Origin: Fidelibacterota bacterium
Lineage (GTDB): Bacteria > Fidelibacterota > Fidelibacteria > Fidelibacterales > Fidelibacteraceae
Length of the DNA: 5,019 nt
Direction: 5' to 3'
Assembly: GCA_023134755.1 (NCBI GenBank)
Contig: JAGLUM010000171.1
Location: 1 to 5,019 of the forward strand
Both the position numbers and the translations under genes were made by a program. The notes beneath the pieces are model-generated. The model did no database searches, was not told where the DNA came from, and was given only the letters and a program-made list of their open reading frames with translations. Shown here piece by piece: positions 1-5,019 of this stretch. How positions within the stretch are numbered: the first letter of the stretch is position 1; each line of letters starts with the position of its first letter.

Positions 1-50
1 TTAGAGTCAGATTATATATAATTCATTTTTTATAAATAAGATATTATTTT

Positions 51-2234
51 CTACGCCATTTCCCGGTCGAAATTAAATATTGATACTGTTTTTTCACCGG
101 GTATAGCATGTGTTAAGTCCGTAAAAGTGGATACCGGCGGAAAATCATCCAATGGAATAGAAAAAACAGCTTCGGGATACAGGCAAGTTAAAGGTTCTCC
201 GGTTTCAACGGTGAATCCGGCACCCCGTGCATCGGTGATAGATCCTTTCACCGGCAAGATAGCGCGAGTCTGCAAAATCGGAAGGCAGCCATAGCGATAG
301 ATTTCCACCTTTCCGGGCATACGCTCTGTCAGCGACAGCAGCATCGGTTTTTCCAGTTCAACCCACAATTGTATTGTATTAGCTCCCAATTCACAGAGCA
401 TTTCACCTGCCAGATGATTAGTTACCGGTAACGGAAATCCCGTGTGCAATGTTACCTCCGGGTGCTCGCTAAATAGATCAAACTGATATAAAGATGTTAA
501 CCGTACATAGCGAAGGCCGTCGAAAATATATTGTTCCACGCGTTTCCGCAGATCTGGTAACGCATCCTCCGGACAAAATACCGGCAGGATCAACTCATCA
601 CCCCGTCGAAGATTTTCATGAAGCGCCAGACGGTCGTAATGAATACCTTTAGGCAGTTTTTCCCTGTTTTTTACAGCTACGGTATGGATTGGTTTTGTCT
701 GCGGCGCGTTGGGCGTTATTTCACTGAAAACCGGTTCCGGTACGGGAATATAATTTTTCTGCAACCATGTTTCAAAGGTTTGACGATATTTCCGGATATC
801 GCGCTGTAGCGCAAAATAGTCGCCATTCAGATTTACTGCAACATCTTTAATACCCAGGGTTTCAAAGCCGGTCTTTTTAAATTCTTTGATAAATAATTCA
901 GCCGGAACTGCCCGGTTTTCTGCTTTCGGGAAATTGGTTTTTGTTTCCCATACCGGCATATGCGGATGGTGCAAAATCTTTACTTGAAGACGTTCTGCCT
1001 GCACATCTACCTGCAGGGATATAGTGTTCTCCAGTATCGGCAGCTGTTCTATGAGCCCTTTATATTCCTTTATTGCTATTCCGATCTTATACACCAGACC
1101 ATCTTCCGATACCGGTTTATCACAATGAATAAATCCAGTATCACGAGCACGTAAATAATTTATGCTTTTACCGTTTTTACTTATTTTTGTTATGGTCAAT
1201 GCCGGTCCTTCGAGTCCACTTTTCGGCTGTATCCGAATTTTATCCTTTAGTTTCACCGGCTGAGAAGTTTGCATCATAAAACCCCCGCGACCGATTTGCA
1301 AAACCTGTCCACACTGCTTGCCCGAAACTCCGAGATGCTGGGATTCAATGACCGAATCGTATTGTTCTTTATCATAAAAACCCGATGACCATTTTCGTCC
1401 CAGTCCCCCCGACAGTATTGCCCGTGCTTCCGGTAATAATTTATTGATATCTTTTTCTTCCGCATCCAATATCATGCGGTAGGCTTGTACCGTTGCAGCA
1501 ACATAGTCGGATTTGCGCAGGCGGCCCTCAATTTTCAGGGAAACGATACCCGCGCGTTTGAGAGCCGGAATATTTTCCAGAGTATATAAATCGTTGGTTG
1601 AAAAGAAAAAGCCATTTCCTTCCGGGGAAAAATAGCGACGGCGGCAGGGTTGTTTACATTTTCCACGATTCCCGCTATGGCCACCCATCCAGGAAGAAAA
1701 AAGGCAGGCACCGGAGAGACTGCAGCATAGCGCTCCGTGAATAAAGACTTCCAATTCGATACTGCTGTTTTTTTGTATCAGGGCTAATTCTTCCATACTG
1801 ACCTGGCGTTCCAAAATGATCCGTTCGATACCCAGTTTTTCCGCCATAGCCACGCCGGCGCTGTTATGGATACCCATCTGCGTGGAAGCATGCACCGGAA
1901 TATGCGGGAAATACTGTTTCAACATGGAAATAACCCCAATATCTTGGGTAATAACGGCATCCGGAGATAAGCGTGTAATACGATGCAATATTCCCAGTAC
2001 TTCACGCAATTCATTTTCTTTTATTAATGTATTAAAGGTCAGGTAGACTTTTTTGCCGTGTTTCCCGGCATAGGCCATGAGTTTACCGTAATCTTCGTAG
2101 CTGAAATTTTCTGTCCGTTCACGGGCATTAAATTTATCAAGTCCCGCATATACGGCATCGGCACCGTGTTCAAAAGCTGTAATGGCCGCGTTTAGATTAC
2201 CCGCCGGAGCGAGAAGTTCAGGAATGTTTTTCAT
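51..2234 (-). CDS. Peptidase U32 family protein with DUF3656, RlhA-like (probable RNA hydroxylation enzyme)
   Basis: This 727-residue cytoplasmic protein begins with MKNIPELLAPAGN, the classic U32 start. The U32 barrel spans about residues 1-290. The U32 signature is at residues 162-180: E162, F164, G167-A-L-C170, then G175 and C177. Next come C193 and C197 in GKCKQPCRR, and SLKIEGR at 232-238. C170, C177, C193 and C197 are the likely [4Fe-4S] ligands seen in this family. A small beta-barrel follows (about 300-385), then a DUF3656-like stretch (about 390-495) and a second barrel-like region (about 515-727, with RYGCLPILQTRA at 647-658). Characterised members (E. coli RlhA, TrhP, UbiU/UbiV) are prephenate-dependent RNA or ubiquinone hydroxylation factors; old 'collagenase' labels are poorly supported. 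The length and DUF3656 fit RlhA (23S rRNA C2501 hydroxylation) better than the shorter TrhP, but the substrate is inferred. The stop is TAG at 51-53. No Shine-Dalgarno site precedes the ATG, so the start rests on family alignment. Confidence 0.93.
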   Translation of the reverse strand: MKNIPELLAPAGNLNAAITAFEHGADAVYAGLDKFNARERTENFSYEDYGKLMAYAGKHGKKVYLTFNTLIKENELREVLGILHRITRLSPDAVITQDIGVISMLKQYFPHIPVHASTQMGIHNSAGVAMAEKLGIERIILERQVSMEELALIQKNSSIELEVFIHGALCCSLSGACLFSSWMGGHSGNRGKCKQPCRRRYFSPEGNGFFFSTNDLYTLENIPALKRAGIVSLKIEGRLRKSDYVAATVQAYRMILDAEEKDINKLLPEARAILSGGLGRKWSSGFYDKEQYDSVIESQHLGVSGKQCGQVLQIGRGGFMMQTSQPVKLKDKIRIQPKSGLEGPALTITKISKNGKSINYLRARDTGFIHCDKPVSEDGLVYKIGIAIKEYKGLIEQLPILENTISLQVDVQAERLQVKILHHPHMPVWETKTNFPKAENRAVPAELFIKEFKKTGFETLGIKDVAVNLNGDYFALQRDIRKYRQTFETWLQKNYIPVPEPVFSEITPNAPQTKPIHTVAVKNREKLPKGIHYDRLALHENLRRGDELILPVFCPEDALPDLRKRVEQYIFDGLRYVRLTSLYQFDLFSEHPEVTLHTGFPLPVTNHLAGEMLCELGANTIQLWVELEKPMLLSLTERMPGKVEIYRYGCLPILQTRAILPVKGSITDARGAGFTVETGEPLTCLYPEAVFSIPLDDFPPVSTFTDLTHAIPGEKTVSIFNFDREMA

Positions 2235-2298
2235 GGTGAAATGTAATTACTTTGCCTAGATAAGAAAAGCGAATTTAATTCGTGAATTGTAAGTCGTG

Positions 2299-2343
2299 CC
2301 TGCTCGGCGTAGTCTCGTCGTATCCGTTAGCTAACGAAGCAGG
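2299..2343. repeat. Palindromic intergenic repeat region (CCTGCT/AGCAGG stem)
   Basis: CCTGCT at 2299-2304 is the exact reverse complement of AGCAGG at 2338-2343. Between them, CGTTAGCTAACG at 2325-2336 is a perfect 12-base palindrome. The flank continues with GTGGACGAAGACGGAAAC to about 2360. The composition (CCTGC, CGGCGTAG, CGAAGCAGG) resembles GC-rich dispersed palindromes found between genes in many Gram-negative genomes. No coding sequence is evident here. That it is dispersed is inference, because only one copy is visible in this window. Confidence 0.45.
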
Positions 2344-2363
2344 TGGACGAAGACGGAAACCGC

Positions 2364-2493
2364 AAAAAAAAATGTCATTCCGACTGGAGGAAGCGAAGCT
2401 TACGAAACGGAGGAATCTCTAATTATATACTGCAATATGAGATCTCTCCATTACATAAATTCACTACGTTCATTTACTTCGATCGAGATGACA
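2364..2493 (-). terminator. malY: Possible factor-independent terminator formed by the inverted repeat, for malY
   Basis: Read on the minus strand, the inverted repeat ends in ATGACA and is followed at once by nine T residues (plus-strand A run 2364-2372). A long stem followed by a U tract is the arrangement expected of a rho-independent terminator, and it lies just downstream of malY. On the plus strand the other arm is followed by a shorter T run at 2496-2500, so the element might act in both directions. The stem is long and imperfect and its base is AT-rich, so this is a hypothesis rather than a clear terminator. Confidence 0.35.
2373..2493. repeat. Imperfect inverted repeat element, TGTCAT...ATGACA termini, probably a dispersed intergenic repeat
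   Basis: The outer ends TGTCAT (2373-2378) and ATGACA (2488-2493) pair perfectly. The inner ends GGAGGAATCTC (2409-2419) and GAGATCTCTCC (2439-2449) pair at ten of eleven positions, counting one G-T wobble, around a 19-base AT-rich loop. The stretches between pair only in part and contain CGA/TCG matches. The termini belong to the recurrent style TGTCATTCCGA...GGAATCTC / GAGATC...GATGACA that I know from intergenic regions of several bacterial phyla. The element carries no gene. The two arms differ: the left reads ATTCCGA, while the reverse complement of the right reads ATCTCGA. They may be two sub-variants or have diverged since insertion. Confidence 0.68.
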
Positions 2494-2496
2494 GCT

Positions 2497-2536
2497 TTTT
2501 GCTTTTTCGCTTCCTGGCTTCTTAGCTTCTAGGCTT
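2497..2536 (-). repeat. Five tandem 8-base units (AAGCNNNN) overlapping the malY stop codon
   Basis: On the minus strand, from 2536 down to 2497, the sequence splits into AAGCCTAG, AAGCTAAG, AAGCCAGG, AAGCGAAA and AAGCAAAA. AAGC is unchanged in all five units and the other four positions vary, mostly as purines. The first unit and the start of the second encode K389, P390, R391, S392 and the TAA stop of malY. The array ends three bases from the inverted repeat at 2373-2493. Confidence 0.65.
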
Positions 2537-3700
2537 GTGAGCTCTCACTGCCTTATCCAGCTGTTTCATCGCCTTTTTCAATGTCCACCTGCAGGTCCCG
2601 ATATTCATGCGCATGAAACCTTCTCCGCCTTCGCCGAAGATAATACCATCACTAAGTCCCAATTTAGCTTTTTCCACTAAGAAGCTCGTGAGTTCATCAT
2701 GTGTCATCCCCCATTCCCGGAAATCCAGCCAAAGCAAAAAGGTACTTTCAGGTTCACCAATATGGATAGATGGAATATGTTCATTACAATAATTAATGAC
2801 ATAATCAATATTGCTTTTTAAGAGCTTCAGGGTTCGGTTCAGCCAGGGTTTCCCGAATTTATAGGCTGCGATAAGCGCCGTATTACCCAACACATTGCCA
2901 TGGGATAAATGCAGAGATTTTGTGATATAGCGAAATTTTTCACGGATTTCTTTATTCTCGATAATAATCTCCGAGGTTGCGAATCCGGCAATATTGAAGG
3001 TTTTGCTTGGCGCCAAACAGGAAATAGTGATTGCGGCCAATTCTGGACTGATAGTGGCGATGGGAATATGTTGATAGGGTTTATACACAATATCCGCGTG
3101 AATTTCATCAGAAACGATCGTCATATTATTCCTCAGGCAGATATCGCCAAGTTCAGTTAGTTCTTCGCGCGTAAATACACGTCCGACGGGGTTATGAGGA
3201 TTGCAGAGGATCAGCATTTTGGTTTTAGATGTTATCTTTTTTTTCAAGTCTTCAAAATCAATAAAATAACGCCCATCTTTGTACTTCAAGGGATTGGTAA
3301 CAAGCTTACGGCCATGGTCTGTCACGGCATCGAAAAAAGGCGGATAGACCGGCGGCTGAACAATAACCTCGTCTCCTGGTTCAGTTAAGGTCATAACGGC
3401 AACATTAAACGCGGTAATGATCCCGGGTGTACAGGTGATCCATTCGCGTTTAATTTCCCAGTCAAATTGGTCTTTCAACCAACATTCAATAGATTTAAAA
3501 AAACATTCAGGGTGAATTGAGTATCCGTAGATTGGATGATGTACACGGCGGCGCAGGGCACGGCGAACAGATCTGGGTGCCGGGATATCCATATCGGCAA
3601 CCCACAATGGGATCACATCTTTGGTCCCAAAGACCTCCTCCAGCGCATCAAATTTCAAGCAATCGGTATTATAACGATTGATCATTCTGCTAAAAATCAT
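2522..3700 (-). CDS. malY: MalY/PatB-family PLP-dependent C-S beta-lyase / aminotransferase
   Basis: This 392-residue cytoplasmic fold-type I PLP enzyme is close in length to E. coli MalY and B. subtilis PatB (about 390). It likely cleaves cystathionine or cysteine to pyruvate, ammonia and homocysteine or sulfide; the exact substrate cannot be read from sequence. The N-terminus has the family pattern RYNTDCLKFD (9-18) and PLWVADMDIPAP (31-42). PLP-site residues are visible: Y119 in PPVYPPF, N170 in NPHNPVGR (167-174), D198 in SDEIHAD (197-203), the Schiff-base lysine K233 in APSKTFNIAGF (230-240), and carboxylate-binding R364 in RMNIG. All key residues are present. The start is supported by AAGAGG upstream; M6 is a possible later start. 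The last four residues (KPRS) are encoded by an octamer repeat. The gene is 287 bases upstream of the U32 gene on the same strand, and the repeat block between them argues against tight co-transcription. Confidence 0.94.
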   Translation of the reverse strand: MIFSRMINRYNTDCLKFDALEEVFGTKDVIPLWVADMDIPAPRSVRRALRRRVHHPIYGYSIHPECFFKSIECWLKDQFDWEIKREWITCTPGIITAFNVAVMTLTEPGDEVIVQPPVYPPFFDAVTDHGRKLVTNPLKYKDGRYFIDFEDLKKKITSKTKMLILCNPHNPVGRVFTREELTELGDICLRNNMTIVSDEIHADIVYKPYQHIPIATISPELAAITISCLAPSKTFNIAGFATSEIIIENKEIREKFRYITKSLHLSHGNVLGNTALIAAYKFGKPWLNRTLKLLKSNIDYVINYCNEHIPSIHIGEPESTFLLWLDFREWGMTHDELTSFLVEKAKLGLSDGIIFGEGGEGFMRMNIGTCRWTLKKAMKQLDKAVRAHKPRS

Positions 3701-3704
3701 ATGA

Positions 3705-3710
3705 CCTCTT
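3705..3710 (-). promoter_or_regulatory. malY: Ribosome binding site of malY
   Basis: On the minus strand AAGAGG ends four bases before the ATG at 3700-3698. This is the only clear Shine-Dalgarno-like site among the three genes. It favours the first Met over M6, although the spacing is short. Confidence 0.55.
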
Positions 3711-3714
3711 TTTT

Positions 3715-3720
3715 ACTATA
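3715..3720 (-). promoter_or_regulatory. malY: Possible -10 box upstream of malY
   Basis: On the minus strand this hexamer reads TATAGT, five of six matches to TATAAT, within an AT-rich spacer between divergent genes. No convincing -35 box lies 16-18 bases upstream, and it would place the transcript start very close to the ribosome binding site, so support is weak. Confidence 0.22.
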
Positions 3721-3817
3721 TTAAAAACGGAATGTAATAAATCTTCTAGGATTTTTAAAACGATTTTATGCCTTATTTTCACTTTTTTTTCCACATCTAT
3801 TGTTTTAAATTCATCAC

Positions 3818-4783
3818 ATGATAGAAAAACACCTCAGCATGCTTCACAGCAAACATATTTGTGTTATCGGCGACGTGATACTGGATGTATTCCGTATAGG
3901 ACATGTTCAACGGGTCTCCCAGGAAGCACCGGTACCTATTCTGGATATTGAGGAGGATAATGACTGTCTCGGCGGCGCCCTGAATGTGTGCAACAATATT
4001 CTTTCTCTCGGTGCAAGCTGCGATATTATTGCTGTTATCGGGGATGATTACGAGGCATTTCGGCTGGAATACCTGACAGAAAAGCACAAGATCAAGAAAA
4101 GTGGTCTCATTCGTGACCGCCAACGTGTAACAACGTGCAAGACCCGGTTGATCAACGGGGACGAGCAGTTATTGCGCAGCGATCGTGAACATCGTCACCC
4201 GGTTTCCGGAGTAATTGAAAAAAAACTGCTGCAGCAGATAGAAAATATTCTCAATCACAGTGACATCTGTATCCTGCAGGATTATAACAAGGGCGTCCTT
4301 ACCCCCACCTTGATAAAAGAATCTATTCGTTTGGCAAAAGAAAAAAATATCCCCGTTTTTGTGGATCCAAAAATTGAAAATATCGGCTCGTATGTCGGCG
4401 CTTTTCTGATGAAACCAAACCGTAAGGAAGCAGAAACGATCCTGAAATATACTATTTCGACGACGGAAGAAGCTGAAAAAGCCTCCGGGGATTTACTTAA
4501 AAAAATGCAATGTGAAAATATCCTGTTGACTCTGGGAGCTGACGGCATGATACTGCGCAACAAGAAGCAATGTATTCACATCCCGGCCCTCCCCTTGGAA
4601 ATTGCGGATATTACCGGTGCCGGCGACACTGTTATTGCTGTTCTTACTGCACTCTATAGTACAGATCTTCCCTTAGAAACCTGCGCGGAGTTTGCAAACC
4701 GGGCTGCCGCGAAAGTATGCGAACAAAGCGGTATTGTTCCTGCTACTCCGAATATGCTACTTGAGAAGACTTTTACTCCCTAA
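3818..4783 (+). CDS. rfaE1: D-glycero-beta-D-manno-heptose-7-phosphate kinase (HldA/RfaE1, single-domain)
   Basis: This 321-residue PfkB/ribokinase-family kinase corresponds to the kinase half of HldE. It phosphorylates D-glycero-beta-D-manno-heptose 7-phosphate at C1 using ATP, a cytoplasmic step towards ADP-heptose for the LPS inner core. Visible motifs are GDVILD (18-23), RVSQEAPVPI (32-41, a hallmark of RfaE kinases), GGALNV (52-57), QLLRSDRE (117-124), LQDYNKG (153-159), VDPK (182-185), KPNRKEA (199-205), TLGADG (238-243) and DITGAGDT (264-271). D270 is the predicted catalytic base and the GAGD loop the anion hole. The cytidylyltransferase domain of bifunctional HldE (about 475 residues) is absent and the stop is clean, so a separate HldC-like nucleotidyltransferase is expected elsewhere. 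The C-terminus (QSGIVPAT) departs from the usual GTA-type end. No Shine-Dalgarno site precedes the ATG; M8 is a possible alternative. It is divergent from malY across 117 bases. Confidence 0.93.
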   Translation: MIEKHLSMLHSKHICVIGDVILDVFRIGHVQRVSQEAPVPILDIEEDNDCLGGALNVCNNILSLGASCDIIAVIGDDYEAFRLEYLTEKHKIKKSGLIRDRQRVTTCKTRLINGDEQLLRSDREHRHPVSGVIEKKLLQQIENILNHSDICILQDYNKGVLTPTLIKESIRLAKEKNIPVFVDPKIENIGSYVGAFLMKPNRKEAETILKYTISTTEEAEKASGDLLKKMQCENILLTLGADGMILRNKKQCIHIPALPLEIADITGAGDTVIAVLTALYSTDLPLETCAEFANRAAAKVCEQSGIVPATPNMLLEKTFTP

Positions 4784-4812
4784 TTCTGAACGTATACCCG
4801 ATAAAAAAACTG

Positions 4813-4842
4813 TTGCAGATTGATTTTGCTTTTCGTTATATT
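4813..4842 (+). promoter_or_regulatory. Putative promoter of tRNA-His
   Basis: TATATT at 4837-4842 matches five of six -10 positions. It lies 18 bases after TTGCAG (4813-4818), a poor -35 match. The predicted start would fall around 4849-4851, a few bases before the mature tRNA at 4857. The position is right, but the -35 box is weak. Confidence 0.4.
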
Positions 4843-4856
4843 AACGGGCTTTATAT

Positions 4857-4930
4857 GGTGGATGTAGCTCAGTTGGTAGAGCGCTTGGTTGTGGCCCAAG
4901 TGGCCGTGGGTTCAAGTCCCATCATTCACC
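4857..4930 (+). tRNA. tRNA-His (anticodon GTG), CCA end not encoded
   Basis: The cloverleaf is complete. The acceptor arm GTGGATG (4858-4864) pairs with CATTCAC (4923-4929) with one G-T wobble. The D arm starts GCTC at 4867 with A14 and GG at 18-19. The anticodon stem CTTGG/CCAAG (4884-4888, 4896-4900) encloses TTGTGGC with anticodon GTG at 4891-4893. The T arm GTGGG/CCCAT closes on TTCAAGT. The extra G at 4857 (position -1) faces C73 at 4930, the histidine identity pair. The next bases are CAC rather than CCA, so the 3' end must be added by CCA nucleotidyltransferase. Confidence 0.96.
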
Positions 4931-4935
4931 CACCT

Positions 4936-4950
4936 GGGGCCTCGTGCCCC
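4936..4950 (+). other. GC hairpin downstream of tRNA-His
   Basis: GGGGC (4936-4940) and GCCCC (4946-4950) form a five-pair GC stem with the loop CTCGT, extendable by a T-G wobble. It starts six bases after the tRNA. Only three T residues follow, after GA, so it is a weak terminator at best. It could instead serve 3' trimming or be a scar. Confidence 0.4.
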
Positions 4951-4958
4951 GATTTCAC

Positions 4959-4985
4959 TTGACATAAAATTCGCAGTTATATCAC
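4959..4985 (+). promoter_or_regulatory. Putative promoter of the downstream tRNA
   Basis: TTGACA at 4959-4964 is a perfect -35 consensus. The -10 is unclear: TATCAC at 4980-4985 (four of six, 15-base spacer) or TATATC at 4978-4983 (13-base spacer). The tRNA begins at 4998, a normal leader distance. This suggests the second tRNA can be transcribed independently of tRNA-His. Confidence 0.35.
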
Positions 4986-4997
4986 TGTGTTTTTATT

Positions 4998-5019
4998 CGG
5001 GGCGTGGCGCAGCCCGGTT
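4998..5019 (+). tRNA. 5' part of a tRNA, probably tRNA-Pro, cut by the window end
   Basis: The sequence CGGGGCGTGGCGCAGCCCGG carries T8, a GCGC D-stem strand from position 10, A14 and the GG of the D loop, which together mark a tRNA 5' half. A tRNA beginning with C1 and this CGGGGCGTGGCGCAGCC pattern is typical of bacterial tRNA-Pro. The anticodon lies outside the window, so the isotype is inferred from the acceptor and D arm only. Confidence 0.72.

Noticed and set aside
1816..2046. Plus-strand open frame of 76 codons opposite the U32 gene
   Set aside because: It is a shadow of the U32 signature region, with no ribosome binding site or family resemblance.
2270..2282. Short palindrome CGAATTTAATTCG upstream of the U32 gene, possible operator
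   Set aside because: It is only five stem pairs in AT-rich sequence, with no clear promoter beside it and no known regulator match.
2343..2525. Plus-strand open frame of 60 codons in the intergenic region
   Set aside because: It runs through the inverted repeat and the octamer array, has no ribosome binding site and resembles no family; repeat sequence explains it.
2373..2536. CRISPR array
   Set aside because: The units are 8 bases long with no spacers, and the other repeat is a single inverted pair; no cas genes are present.
2839..3108. Minus-strand open frame of 89 codons inside malY in another frame
   Set aside because: It overlaps the PLP-lysine region of malY, which is clearly the real frame.
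3701..3817. Riboswitch or small RNA in the divergent spacer
   Set aside because: The 117 bases are AT-rich with homopolymer runs and no conserved structured core that I can recognise.
3797..4123. Minus-strand open frame of 108 codons opposite the heptose kinase
   Set aside because: It lies opposite the conserved kinase N-terminus and has no recognisable domain. The kinase frame carries all the family motifs.
4936..4950. GC hairpin as a true rho-independent terminator of tRNA-His
   Set aside because: The U tract is missing (GATTTCAC follows), so it is listed only as a hairpin.

Overview
The window is ordinary chromosomal sequence of moderate GC from a Gram-negative bacterium. A stand-alone heptose-phosphate kinase of the ADP-heptose (LPS core) pathway supports an outer membrane with lipopolysaccharide. 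The intergenic repeat style (a TGTCATTCCGA...ATGACA inverted element and an AAGC-type octamer repeat) and the scarcity of Shine-Dalgarno sites suggest the Bacteroidota/Chlorobi/Calditrichota/Marinimicrobia side of the tree. That placement is inference from style, not from a marker gene.

Layout from left to right. Bases 1-50 are AT-rich and hold nothing I can name. A 727-residue U32-family protein, the type that includes RNA hydroxylases such as RlhA and TrhP, lies on the minus strand (51-2234). Bases 2235-2521 hold no gene but are dense in repeats: a CCTGCT/AGCAGG stem region (2299-2343), a 121-base inverted repeat flanked by A/T runs (2373-2493), and five tandem 8-base units (2497-2536). The last of these supply the final four codons and the stop of the next gene. 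That gene is a MalY/PatB-type PLP enzyme on the minus strand (2522-3700). After a 117-base AT-rich divergent spacer, a single-domain D-glycero-beta-D-manno-heptose-7-phosphate kinase lies on the plus strand (3818-4783). A tRNA-His(GTG) without an encoded CCA end follows (4857-4930). The window ends 22 bases into another tRNA, most likely tRNA-Pro, which has a consensus TTGACA box upstream.

The three proteins do not form one pathway: RNA modification, sulfur amino acid metabolism and LPS precursor synthesis. Two genes face left, and the kinase and tRNAs face right. I see no defence system, mobile-element gene or new multi-gene system. The parts most worth a second look are the composite repeat block between the two minus-strand genes and the short sequence echo between the two tRNA genes.
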